This document shows positions 36,620 through 45,211 of a stretch of DNA of 64,000 nt, piece by piece. The stretch's first letter is position 1. The number at the start of each line of letters is the position of its first letter. A program made the position numbers and the translations under genes. A model generated the notes under the pieces. That model had not been told where the DNA came from and made no database searches. It was given only the letters and a program-made list of their open reading frames with translations. The DNA is from an uncultured Rikenellaceae bacterium. Its GTDB lineage: Bacteria > Bacteroidota > Bacteroidia > Bacteroidales > Rikenellaceae. Location: the NCBI GenBank assembly GCA_944326815.1, contig CALVFI010000010.1:62001-126000 (forward strand), given 5' to 3'.

Positions 36620-38155
36620 CTACATCTCCACTAACACTTTGCCCGTCATCTCGGCAGGTTGTTGCAATCCCATCAGTTTGAGTACCGTAGGTGCAACATC
36701 CGCCAAAACGCCGTTGTGCACACTCTTCACGCGATCGGAAACCACAACGATAGGCACCGGATTGAGCGAATGGGCCGTATTGGGCGTTCCGTCTGGATTG
36801 ATGGCATTATCGGCGTTGCCATGATCGGCAATCATCACCACCTCATAGCCATTTTTCTTAGCGGTCTCAACCACCTCATTCACACAAGCATCCACTGCTT
36901 TTACCGCCTTCATAATAGCCTCATAGACACCCGTATGACCCACCATATCGCCGTTTGCAAAATTCAAAGCGATAAAATCAAACTTCTGCGTATCGAGAGC
37001 AGCGACAAGTGCATCTTTCACTTCATAAGCACTCATCTCGGGTTTAAGATCATAGGTTGCCACTTTCGGCGATGGAATCAAAATCCGCTCTTCTCCTTCG
37101 AATTTCTCTTCACGCCCACCATTCAAGAAGAAGGTTACATGAGCGTACTTTTCTGTCTCAGCAATACGCAATTGACTCAACCCCTGTTTCGAAATATACT
37201 CTCCGATGGTGTTATGAACATTTTCCTTATCGAAAAGGATATGCAGTCCCGTAAATTTCGCATCGTAAGGAGTCATACAGCAATAATAGAGCGGCAACGT
37301 ATGCATGCCTTGTTCCGGCATATCCTCCTGGGTCAGCACGATGGTCAATTCCTTAGCCCGGTCGTTCCGATAGTTAAAGAAAATAACCATATCGCCTTCC
37401 TGAATCGTTCCGATAGGTTTTCCCGATTCATCCACAGCGGCAATCGGTTTGATAAACTCGTCCGTTACTCCTGCCTCGTAGGACTTCTCAACAGCAGCGG
37501 GCATATCCGTCGCAGGCTCTCCTACTCCACTCACCAACAGATCGTAAGCAACCTTGACACGCTCCCAGCGTTTATCTCGGTCCATGGCATAATAACGACC
37601 GATGATCGAGGCAATCTTCCCGGTTGACTGAGCCATATGTTGTTCCAGCTGTTCGATGAATCCTTTGCCACTCTTGGGATCGGTATCCCGACCATCCATA
37701 AAGCAATGCACGAACGTCTTCTCAATCTGGTATTCTTTCGCTATATCACACAATTTCAGCAGGTGATCCAACGAACTATGCACCCCTCCGTCTGACACGA
37801 GTCCCATAAAATGAACTTGTTTGCCATTCTTCTTTGCATATTCGAATGCTTTAACAATTTCCGGATTTTTGAGAATCGAATTATCCTTGCAAGCCCGATT
37901 GATCTTGACCAAATCCTGATACACAACTCGACCAGCACCAATATTGAGGTGCCCCACCTCCGAGTTACCCATCTGTCCGTCAGGCAACCCCACATTCTCG
38001 CCATCGGTACGCAACTGGGCATGCGGATATTTCTCCTGCAATCCCATGATATAGTCCGGATGCGCAGTGTAAACCACATCCCCTTTGGAGTGGTTGCCGA
38101 TCCCCCATCCGTCGAGGATCATCAGTAAAACTTTCTGTTTACTCATAACTTTCAT
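36620..38155 (-). CDS. gpmI: 2,3-bisphosphoglycerate-independent phosphoglycerate mutase
   Basis: Manganese enzyme of glycolysis that converts 3- to 2-phosphoglycerate by a phosphoserine intermediate. The metal Asp of MILDGWG (D14) and the nucleophile Ser65 in [11 protein letters not shown] are intact. The C-terminal metal residues appear in [10 protein letters not shown]. The length of 511 is standard. The start may be this ATG or the one at 38146 (MSKQKVLL). The gene starts directly after the alaS stop codon, so alaS-gpmI is probably one transcript. Confidence 0.96.
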   Translation of the reverse strand: MKVMSKQKVLLMILDGWGIGNHSKGDVVYTAHPDYIMGLQEKYPHAQLRTDGENVGLPDGQMGNSEVGHLNIGAGRVVYQDLVKINRACKDNSILKNPEIVKAFEYAKKNGKQVHFMGLVSDGGVHSSLDHLLKLCDIAKEYQIEKTFVHCFMDGRDTDPKSGKGFIEQLEQHMAQSTGKIASIIGRYYAMDRDKRWERVKVAYDLLVSGVGEPATDMPAAVEKSYEAGVTDEFIKPIAAVDESGKPIGTIQEGDMVIFFNYRNDRAKELTIVLTQEDMPEQGMHTLPLYYCCMTPYDAKFTGLHILFDKENVHNTIGEYISKQGLSQLRIAETEKYAHVTFFLNGGREEKFEGEERILIPSPKVATYDLKPEMSAYEVKDALVAALDTQKFDFIALNFANGDMVGHTGVYEAIMKAVKAVDACVNEVVETAKKNGYEVVMIADHGNADNAINPDGTPNTAHSLNPVPIVVVSDRVKSVHNGVLADVAPTVLKLMGLQQPAEMTGKVLVEM

Positions 38156-40777
38156 TTATTTCAACTTATCCTTAATCATCTGTACTGCTAATAGAATTGC
38201 CTTTTCAAGCCCGGCAGGATTCTTTCCGCCTGCCGTTGCGAAGAAAGGCTGTCCACCGCCGCCGCCATTGATCTCTTTGGCCGCTGCACGTACTACCTCC
38301 GAAGCATTTACACCGCGAGACACAATTTCATCACCTAACATAATTGACAAAGTAGTTTTCCCGGCAGCATTTGACCCAACGACAAATACCAATCGAGGCA
38401 ACTTCGCTTTTAATCCAAAAGCAATATCTTTGACAACATCTGCCGGAACATCTATTTGCCTTGCTTGCAAAACTATGCCATCTTCCTCCTTAAGTTCTGC
38501 AAGAAGTGTATTCTTCAGACTTTCTATCTTCTCTTTGTGGAACTCTTCAATACGTTTATTCAATTCGCTATTCTCTTCCAACAGTTTTTTCACTGCCTGA
38601 GCCACAGAAGGATTGTTTACGAAATGCTGAACCTCCTTCAGCGTATCTTCCAACCCATAGACATATCGTTCGGCTCGATCGCCGGTTACGGCCTCGATGC
38701 GTCGTACTCCGGCCGAGATGGCACTTTCGGAGATAATCTTGAACAAGCCAATGTTTCCCGTAGCCGACACGTGCGTACCTCCACACAACTCAATCGAGGA
38801 GCCATATTTCACTACACGTACGTGGCTGCCATACTTCTCGCCAAACAGCATCATCGCTCCCAACTCTTTTGCCTGTTCAATCGGGCAATTACGCTGCTCT
38901 TCAAGCGGATAGTTGGCGCGGATATGACGATTGACGATACGCTCCACCTCCCGAAGCTGTTCATCCGTCACTTTCTGGAAATGCGAAAAGTCGAAACGCA
39001 GATACTCAGGGTTCACCAATGAACCTTTCTGTTCCACATGCGTTCCAAGGACTGTCCGAAGAGCTTCATGCATCAGGTGAGTTGCCGTATGGTTGTTGGC
39101 CGATGCATTTCGTTTATCCACATTGACCACTGCCTTGAAGGTTGCCTTCACATCCGCAGGAAGCGTATCTGTGATATGAACGATCAGGTTATTTTCCTTT
39201 TGCGTGTCGGTAATTGTAATTTTCTCACTTTGATTTTCGATATATCCCGTATCGCCAGTTTGACCTCCCGAATTCCCGTAGAAGGGCGTCGTATCGAACA
39301 CCAATTGATAGAAAGTTTTCCCCTTGGCTGTCATGCGGCGATATTTGGCGATATGCACATCCGCCACCAACGTATCGTATCCGACGAATACACTCTCCTT
39401 GATCGGCATCAGCTCCACCCAATCGTCTGCATCCACTGCGGCAGCATTTCTCGAGCGGTTTTTCTGTGCATCGAGCTCTTTTTCGAACTCCTTGAGGTCG
39501 ACCTTCATCCCTTGTTCGTGAGCAATGAGTTCCGTCAGGTCGATCGGGAATCCATAGGTATCATAAAGCAGGAAAGCGTCCTTCCCTGCAATCTCCTCCG
39601 CACCTTTCTCCTTAGCCTTGCGGATTACATTATCAAGCAAAGTGATACCCGTGGCCAATGTACGCAAGAAAGCGCTCTCCTCTTCCTGAATCACACTCTT
39701 GATCAGCTCTTTTTGAGCTACCAATTCAGGGAACTGACCGCCCATTTGAGCAGCAAGGCCATCGACCAGTCGGCAAATAAAAGGTTCCGTAAAACCGAGA
39801 TATGTATAACCATACCGCACAGCGCGACGCAAGATGCGACGAATCACATAACCCGCCTTCACGTTGGATGGAAGCTGGCCGTCTGCTATCGAAAATGCTA
39901 TTGCCCGCAGATGGTCGGCAACCACGCGCATGGCAACATCCGCCTTCGCATCTTCCCCATATTTTTTCCCGGCCATAGCCGAAATCTTCTGAATCGTCGG
40001 CTGGAACACATCCGTATCATAGTTGCTCTGTTTGCCTTGCAGAATCATGCAGAGACGTTCAAATCCCATCCCGGTATCCACATGCTTGCTGGGAAGCGGC
40101 TCCAGTGAGCCGTTTGCCTTGCGATTGAACTGCATGAAAACCAAGTTCCAAATCTCAATCACATGAGGATCCCCTTGGTTGACAAGCGAACGCCCGCTCA
40201 CTTTAGCGCGTTCCGCATCGCTCCGCAAATCGAAATGAATCTCACTGCACGGACCGCAAGGACCTGTATCTCCCATCTCCCAGAAATTATCATGCTTGTT
40301 CCCTAATATAATATGGTCTTCCGGCAGAAACTCACGCCAATAGTTGTACGCCTCCTCATCACGAGGCACACCATCCTCCTCGCTTCCTTCGAAAATCGTA
40401 GCATACAGCCTGTCTTTGGGCAACTTGTATACCTCTGTCAGCAACTCCCAGCCCCAACTGATAGCCTCTTTCTTAAAATAATCGCCGAACGACCAGTTGC
40501 CCAACATTTCGAACATAGTGTGGTGATAGGTATCGTGTCCTACCTCCTCCAAATCATTATGCTTGCCCGAAACGCGCAAACATTTCTGCGTATCTGCAGC
40601 GCGCGCAGCAAATCGCGGATTGTTGCCGAGGAAGATATCTTTGAACTGATTCATCCCCGCATTGGTAAACATCAGTGTAGGATCGTTCTTCACGACCATC
40701 GGAGCCGATGGCACAATCACATGTTGCTTGCTACGGAAAAACTCCAGAAATGTCTCTCTGATTTTATTCGATTCCAT
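38156..40777 (-). CDS. alaS: Alanyl-tRNA synthetase
   Basis: Charges tRNA-Ala; class II synthetase with editing. The aminoacylation core at the N terminus includes [16 protein letters not shown] and the DRLYATIF and [12 protein letters not shown] motifs. The editing domain has the zinc motif HTATHLMH and then [13 protein letters not shown] coiled-coil linker and the C-Ala domain with [14 protein letters not shown] follow. The 873-residue length is normal and nothing is missing. It is divergent from the first M23 peptidase gene. I find no clear promoter on its side of the 107-nt gap. Confidence 0.97.
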   Translation of the reverse strand: MESNKIRETFLEFFRSKQHVIVPSAPMVVKNDPTLMFTNAGMNQFKDIFLGNNPRFAARAADTQKCLRVSGKHNDLEEVGHDTYHHTMFEMLGNWSFGDYFKKEAISWGWELLTEVYKLPKDRLYATIFEGSEEDGVPRDEEAYNYWREFLPEDHIILGNKHDNFWEMGDTGPCGPCSEIHFDLRSDAERAKVSGRSLVNQGDPHVIEIWNLVFMQFNRKANGSLEPLPSKHVDTGMGFERLCMILQGKQSNYDTDVFQPTIQKISAMAGKKYGEDAKADVAMRVVADHLRAIAFSIADGQLPSNVKAGYVIRRILRRAVRYGYTYLGFTEPFICRLVDGLAAQMGGQFPELVAQKELIKSVIQEEESAFLRTLATGITLLDNVIRKAKEKGAEEIAGKDAFLLYDTYGFPIDLTELIAHEQGMKVDLKEFEKELDAQKNRSRNAAAVDADDWVELMPIKESVFVGYDTLVADVHIAKYRRMTAKGKTFYQLVFDTTPFYGNSGGQTGDTGYIENQSEKITITDTQKENNLIVHITDTLPADVKATFKAVVNVDKRNASANNHTATHLMHEALRTVLGTHVEQKGSLVNPEYLRFDFSHFQKVTDEQLREVERIVNRHIRANYPLEEQRNCPIEQAKELGAMMLFGEKYGSHVRVVKYGSSIELCGGTHVSATGNIGLFKIISESAISAGVRRIEAVTGDRAERYVYGLEDTLKEVQHFVNNPSVAQAVKKLLEENSELNKRIEEFHKEKIESLKNTLLAELKEEDGIVLQARQIDVPADVVKDIAFGLKAKLPRLVFVVGSNAAGKTTLSIMLGDEIVSRGVNASEVVRAAAKEINGGGGGQPFFATAGGKNPAGLEKAILLAVQMIKDKLK

Positions 40778-40825
40778 ATCTTCAGTGTGTACTATTATTC
40801 CATTCTCATACGTTACAAAAAGAGG

Positions 40826-40856
40826 TTGTAAAATTAATCAATTTAGTCTAATTTTG
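40826..40856 (+). promoter_or_regulatory. Promoter of the M23 peptidase pair
   Basis: TTG (40826-40828), 20 nt, TAATTTTG (40849-40856). This gives a leader of about 20 nt before the ATG at 40885. Confidence 0.6.
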
Positions 40857-40884
40857 CCTGTTAAGGCAGTGAGTTTTTTCATGA

Positions 40885-41853
40885 ATGGCAAAAAAAGAGT
40901 ATAAATTCAATCCGCAGACGCTTACCTACGAGGTAATTGCCGCCCCTTTTCAGGTTCGGTTTTATCGTTTGCTACGCAAAATACTCATCGGATTTATCCT
41001 TGTCTCCATTGTAAATTTTGTTTTCTCCTACTTCTTTTATACACCCAAGATGTACAAGATCAATCGCGACAATAGCGAGTTGATCCTCAAATACGATTTA
41101 TTACAGGACAAGATAAATGCGGCATCTCAGAAAATCAAGGAGATCAAACAACGCGACATACAGGTATATCGTCCCTTATTTGCTGCCGACACGCTGCAAC
41201 TCTCCGGCATATATACCGAATATCCCAATAAGAAATATGCCGCTTTTGCCGGAGATCATTTCGAGCCTGTAATGCAAGCGGCCTGGAAAGATCTCGACGC
41301 CATGACCCGTTTAATTTACCTTGAATCCCGTTCGATGGATGAATTGCAACTATTATCGCAAGATAAGGAGAAGATGGCCCTGAGCGTTCCGGCCATCTGG
41401 CCCATCGACAAACGGAAACTTCGCGGAAGCATCGGAGCATTCGGAGGACGCAACCATCCGATTCTCGGACGCTATATTGCTCATAAAGGAATTGACCTCG
41501 GTGCAGCAACCGGAACACCCGTCTATGCGACGGGCAATGCGACCGTCATCGTGGACAAGAACGGAGGAAGCGGCTATGGAAAACAGATCCTGCTCGACCA
41601 TGGTTTCGGTTATGTAACACGTTATGCCCATTTAAGCAAGGTGCTTGTCGTCCCGGGGCAACAGGTCAAACGCGGCAAAGTGATCGGCGAAGTGGGCAGC
41701 ACGGGACGTTCCACAGGACCTCACCTGCACTACGAGGTGATGTATATGGGAAATAATGTTGACCCGATCAACTATTTCCGCCGCGATATGGACGAACAGG
41801 AATTCGAACGCATCATAGCATCCGCCAAAGAGACGACTTACGAAGCAGACTAA
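40885..41853 (+). CDS. Membrane-anchored M23 peptidase, first of a tandem pair
   Basis: LytM/M23 peptidoglycan endopeptidase-like protein. One transmembrane helix (about 31-52) is followed by a helical, probably coiled-coil region (60-165) and the peptidase domain (about 180-300). Zinc ligands are H200, D204 and H282, and catalytic histidines are H249 and H280 (HKGIDLG, YAHLS, HLHYEV), so it should be active in the periplasm. The 20-30 residue basic N terminus stays inside. It has the MepM-like layout used in cell-wall growth or division. The second copy begins 3 nt after its stop, and the two are clearly paralogues. Confidence 0.92.
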   Translation: MAKKEYKFNPQTLTYEVIAAPFQVRFYRLLRKILIGFILVSIVNFVFSYFFYTPKMYKINRDNSELILKYDLLQDKINAASQKIKEIKQRDIQVYRPLFAADTLQLSGIYTEYPNKKYAAFAGDHFEPVMQAAWKDLDAMTRLIYLESRSMDELQLLSQDKEKMALSVPAIWPIDKRKLRGSIGAFGGRNHPILGRYIAHKGIDLGAATGTPVYATGNATVIVDKNGGSGYGKQILLDHGFGYVTRYAHLSKVLVVPGQQVKRGKVIGEVGSTGRSTGPHLHYEVMYMGNNVDPINYFRRDMDEQEFERIIASAKETTYEAD

Positions 41854-41856
41854 ACT

Positions 41857-42819
41857 ATGCCACGAAGAAAAACATACGATCTGAAAGTCCCGGGAATCGA
41901 TCCCCGGCTCCGTTTTCGACAGAAAATAATTCGATTTTTTGTCCACGTGTTCGTATGGATTGGTATCGCAGTACTATATTATATAGGGTTTTCATTCTTT
42001 TTCGACACGCCGGTCGAATACCGGATGAAAAACTCCACAAAAACGCTACGCGAGCAGTACGAAGCATTGAATGCCCGTTATGACAGTGTAGAGGTAGTAT
42101 TACAGAACGTCGTGGAACGAGACCGGAACGTTTTCAATATCCTGTTCGAAGCCGAGCCCTATGATTTCGATGACCAATTCAAATCCAACCGTTTGGCCTC
42201 CTACGAACAGCTACTGACAAAATCCAATAAAGAGTTAGGAGATGATTTTTTCAATAAGACTCGGCAATTGGAGACAAAAATGAAAGATCTGCAAAAAGCA
42301 TATGCCACGTTGCAAGAAAAACTGGCTGCCAATGCAGCAACGGCTCACTCCATTCCCGCCATACAACCCGTCATAAACAAAGAGTTGACTTTATTAACCG
42401 CCTCATACGGTTTGCGTATTCATCCTTTTTACAAAAGTCTGGCCTCTCATCAGGGTGTGGATTATACCGTACCTGAAGGCTCCCGAGTATTTGCTACGGC
42501 CGACGGCCGGGTAAAAGATGTCATTTCCAAGCGATCATCCTCAGGTCTTACCATTATTCTATCTCATGGAAACGGCTATGAAACCGAATACAGCCATTTG
42601 GGCAAAATCAATGTACGCAAAGGACAAGAGGTTAAACGGGGCGACATCATCGCCCTCTCCGGCAACACGGGCCTATCGCTGGCCCCCCATCTCCATTACG
42701 AGATTCGCCACAACGGCATGCGGGTAGACCCGATTCACTACTTCTTCATGGAACTTACGCCGACCGAATATCAGAAAATCCAAAGAATTGCTCAATCGGG
42801 CATGCAATCATTCGATTAA
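41857..42819 (+). CDS. Membrane-anchored M23 peptidase, second of a tandem pair
   Basis: Same architecture as its neighbour: cytoplasmic basic tail, one transmembrane helix (about 26-48), helical region (55-160), then the M23 domain. Zinc ligands are H198, D202 and H280, with H247 and H278 as catalytic histidines, so both copies keep the complete site. Sequence outside the motifs has diverged widely, which suggests an old duplication and possibly different partners. It is co-transcribed with the first copy. A large inverted repeat lies downstream, before glnN. Confidence 0.92.
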   Translation: MPRRKTYDLKVPGIDPRLRFRQKIIRFFVHVFVWIGIAVLYYIGFSFFFDTPVEYRMKNSTKTLREQYEALNARYDSVEVVLQNVVERDRNVFNILFEAEPYDFDDQFKSNRLASYEQLLTKSNKELGDDFFNKTRQLETKMKDLQKAYATLQEKLAANAATAHSIPAIQPVINKELTLLTASYGLRIHPFYKSLASHQGVDYTVPEGSRVFATADGRVKDVISKRSSSGLTIILSHGNGYETEYSHLGKINVRKGQEVKRGDIIALSGNTGLSLAPHLHYEIRHNGMRVDPIHYFFMELTPTEYQKIQRIAQSGMQSFD

Positions 42820-42840
42820 TCTTTCTATTTCGACATATAT

Positions 42841-42905
42841 ATAAAATTAGAGGGGCATAGAGAAAAATTCACGCATTTTTAGAAAATACCCCTCTCTAAT
42901 TTTAT
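42841..42905. promoter_or_regulatory. Large inverted repeat between the M23 pair and glnN
   Basis: 12-bp perfect arms ATAAAATTAGAG (42841-42852) and CTCTAATTTTAT (42894-42905), extended by a GGGG/CCCC match with a bulge. The right arm ends 20 nt before the TATATTTG box, i.e. over the expected -33 region of the glnN promoter. It may be a terminator for the M23 genes, an operator, or both. Confidence 0.5.
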
Positions 42906-42925
42906 TCACATCCGAAAATTTGCCC

Positions 42926-42933
42926 TATATTTG
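42926..42933 (+). promoter_or_regulatory. -7 box of glnN
   Basis: TATATTTG, full match, 26 nt before the ATG. The -33 position is covered by the inverted repeat arm and lacks TTTG. Confidence 0.55.
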
Positions 42934-42959
42934 TCGGAAAAATAAACATATTTGTATTT

Positions 42960-45149
42960 ATGGCGTCTACCCAGCGACTCAGAGCCCTCGATATCATTGC
43001 AGAGAGGGAGCTCAAAGATCCCGTACTCACGGACAAAAAAATCTCGGATTATTTCGGTTCCGATGTTTTCAGCAAAGAACAAATGCGACAATATCTTCCT
43101 AAAGATGTGTACGATAGCGTAATCGCAGCCATCGACGGAGGACGCCGTATTGACCGAAAAATAGCCAATCAGGTAGCCCTCGGGATGAAAGCCTGGGCCA
43201 TGGAACGCGGTGCCACGCACTACACCCACTGGTTCCAACCTTTGAACGACTCCACGGCAGAGAAACACGACGCTTTCTTCGAACCCATATGGGGCGGAGG
43301 ATCCTTCGAGACTTTCCGGGGTGACCTGCTCGTCCAGCAAGAACCGGATGCATCGTCATTTCCCAACGGAGGTCTGCGCAATACGTTCGAGGCGCGCGGA
43401 TACAGCGCTTGGGACCCCTCTTCACCAGCATTTATTGTGGGCAATACACTTTGTATACCAAGTATTTTTGTTGCATATACGGGCGAAGCGCTCGATTTCA
43501 AGACTCCATTACTTAAATCGCTCGCCGCTTTGGACAAGGCAGCGGTCGATGTATGCCAATATTTTGATAAAGATGTGACCAAAGTGGTAACCACCTTGGG
43601 CTGGGAACAGGAATATTTCCTGGTGGACGAGGCGCTGTTCAATGCCCGCCCGGATCTCGTACAGACCGGCCGCACACTTATGGGACATACGGCGGCCAAG
43701 GATCAGCAACTTGACGACCACTATTGGGGTGCGATTCCAGAACGGGTCATCCGTTTCATGCAGGATTTCGAGGAGCAGGCTTATCGTCTCGGCATACCGC
43801 TGAAAACACGCCATAATGAGGTGGCTCCGAATCAATTCGAGTGTGCCCCCATGTTCGAGGAGGCCAATATAGCTGTCGACCACAATACGCTGTTGATGTC
43901 CATCATGCGTCGCACAGCAAGCAAGCATAAATTAAAGGTATTGTTCCACGAAAAGCCTTTTATGGGCGTCAACGGTTCCGGGAAGCACTGCAACTGGTCG
44001 TTGGCTACCGATACGGGAGTCAATCTGCTCGCCCCGGGAAAAACGCCGAAAACGAACATTCAGTTCCTCGCTTTCTTTGTCAACACGCTAAAAGCCGCTT
44101 ATGATTACGGAACGTTGATGATGTCTTCGATCGTATCCGAGAGCAATTCGCACCGACTCGGAGGTCACGAGGCACCACCCGCCATCCTTTCGGTCTTTAC
44201 CGGTTCAACCATGGATGCCGTATTGGATTCTATTGAAGAGCGAATCAGCGAAAAGAAACTCTCCCCGGACGAGAAGACCGAAATCAAACTCGACATTGGC
44301 AAGATCCCGGAGATTCTGCTCGACAATACCGACCGGAATCGTACGTCACCCTTTGCATTTACCGGCAATCGCTTCGAATTCCGGGCTACCGGTTCTTCGA
44401 GCAACTGTGCATTGCCGCTTATCGTGCTAAACACGGCTATGACAGCCCAACTCATCCGCTTCAAAGCAGAAGTTGATGCATTGATTGAGAAAGATGTCAA
44501 AAAAGACGAGGCGATTCTGCAGGTAATCCGTAAGTACATCATTGAATCGAAAAAAATTCGTTTCGAAGGGAACGGATACAGCAAAGAGTGGCAGGAAGAG
44601 GCTACGCAACGTGGTTTACAAAGCGTAACCAATGTTCCGATGGCTTTCCGGGAATATATCTCCGACAAGAGCATTGCCCTATTCGAGCAAATCGGCACAC
44701 TAAACAAAGCCGAATTATTGGCACGCTATGAGGTCAAAAATGAGACCTTTCTCAAAAAGGTTCAAATCGAATCGCGCGTGCTGGGGGACTTGGCTGCCAA
44801 TCATATCATTCCGACCGCCATTAAATACCAGAACGTGCTGATCGAGAATGTGAAAGGTATCAAGGAGATCTTCCCAAGCGAATTCGAACGCATGGCTGCC
44901 GAGGAAATCAAAACAATTCATGTCATTGCGGAACACGTACGCTTCATTCGGGAGCTATCGGCACAAATGTTGGAAGCCCGTAAAAAGTGGAACAATGTGG
45001 AGGATGTCGTAGAACGGGCCTTCGGATACGAGACGGAAGTTCGTCCCTACCTCACTGAAATCCGTAAACACATCGACAAACTGGAGTTAATCGTAGACGA
45101 CCAATTGTGGCCACTCCCAAAATATCGCGAGTTGTTGACCATTAGCTAA
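42960..45149 (+). CDS. glnN: Glutamine synthetase type III
   Basis: ATP-dependent ammonia assimilation, glutamate to glutamine. The 729-residue length marks the large GSIII class typical of Bacteroidota and cyanobacteria rather than GlnA type I. Motifs include HYTHWFQPLNDSTAEKHDAF near the N terminus, the metal/substrate stretch NEVAPNQFECAPMFEEANIAVDHN and the ATP-site segment KPFMGVNGSGKHCNWSLATD. A long helical C-terminal domain, special to GSIII, follows. No adenylylation tyrosine motif is expected. Its control may run through the inverted repeat upstream. Confidence 0.96.
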   Translation: MASTQRLRALDIIAERELKDPVLTDKKISDYFGSDVFSKEQMRQYLPKDVYDSVIAAIDGGRRIDRKIANQVALGMKAWAMERGATHYTHWFQPLNDSTAEKHDAFFEPIWGGGSFETFRGDLLVQQEPDASSFPNGGLRNTFEARGYSAWDPSSPAFIVGNTLCIPSIFVAYTGEALDFKTPLLKSLAALDKAAVDVCQYFDKDVTKVVTTLGWEQEYFLVDEALFNARPDLVQTGRTLMGHTAAKDQQLDDHYWGAIPERVIRFMQDFEEQAYRLGIPLKTRHNEVAPNQFECAPMFEEANIAVDHNTLLMSIMRRTASKHKLKVLFHEKPFMGVNGSGKHCNWSLATDTGVNLLAPGKTPKTNIQFLAFFVNTLKAAYDYGTLMMSSIVSESNSHRLGGHEAPPAILSVFTGSTMDAVLDSIEERISEKKLSPDEKTEIKLDIGKIPEILLDNTDRNRTSPFAFTGNRFEFRATGSSSNCALPLIVLNTAMTAQLIRFKAEVDALIEKDVKKDEAILQVIRKYIIESKKIRFEGNGYSKEWQEEATQRGLQSVTNVPMAFREYISDKSIALFEQIGTLNKAELLARYEVKNETFLKKVQIESRVLGDLAANHIIPTAIKYQNVLIENVKGIKEIFPSEFERMAAEEIKTIHVIAEHVRFIRELSAQMLEARKKWNNVEDVVERAFGYETEVRPYLTEIRKHIDKLELIVDDQLWPLPKYRELLTIS

Positions 45150-45173
45150 TGTCTGACAAACATACAATTTTTC

Positions 45174-45211
45174 ATCTGCCGGTGCTATTCATTCAACGCC
45201 GGCAGATTTTA
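45174..45211. terminator. Terminator between glnN and the AddB-like gene, overlapping coding DNA
   Basis: 9-bp inverted repeat ATCTGCCGG/CCGGCAGAT (45174-45182 and 45199-45207), extended by two weaker pairs, with TTTT following. The right arm lies inside the last codons of the minus-strand gene, which ends at 45193. Confidence 0.75.

Noticed and set aside
36659..37627. Open frame of 322 codons opposite gpmI
   Set aside because: Antisense to a complete gene, His- and Arg-rich with no fold signature; an artefact of codon bias.
39038..40108. Long open frame of 356 codons opposite alaS
   Set aside because: Fully antisense to a conserved gene, composition has no protein-like pattern, and there is no homologous motif.
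40885..42819. Tandem gene duplication as a recent event
   Set aside because: The two M23 proteins differ over most of their length outside the active-site motifs, so the duplication is old.
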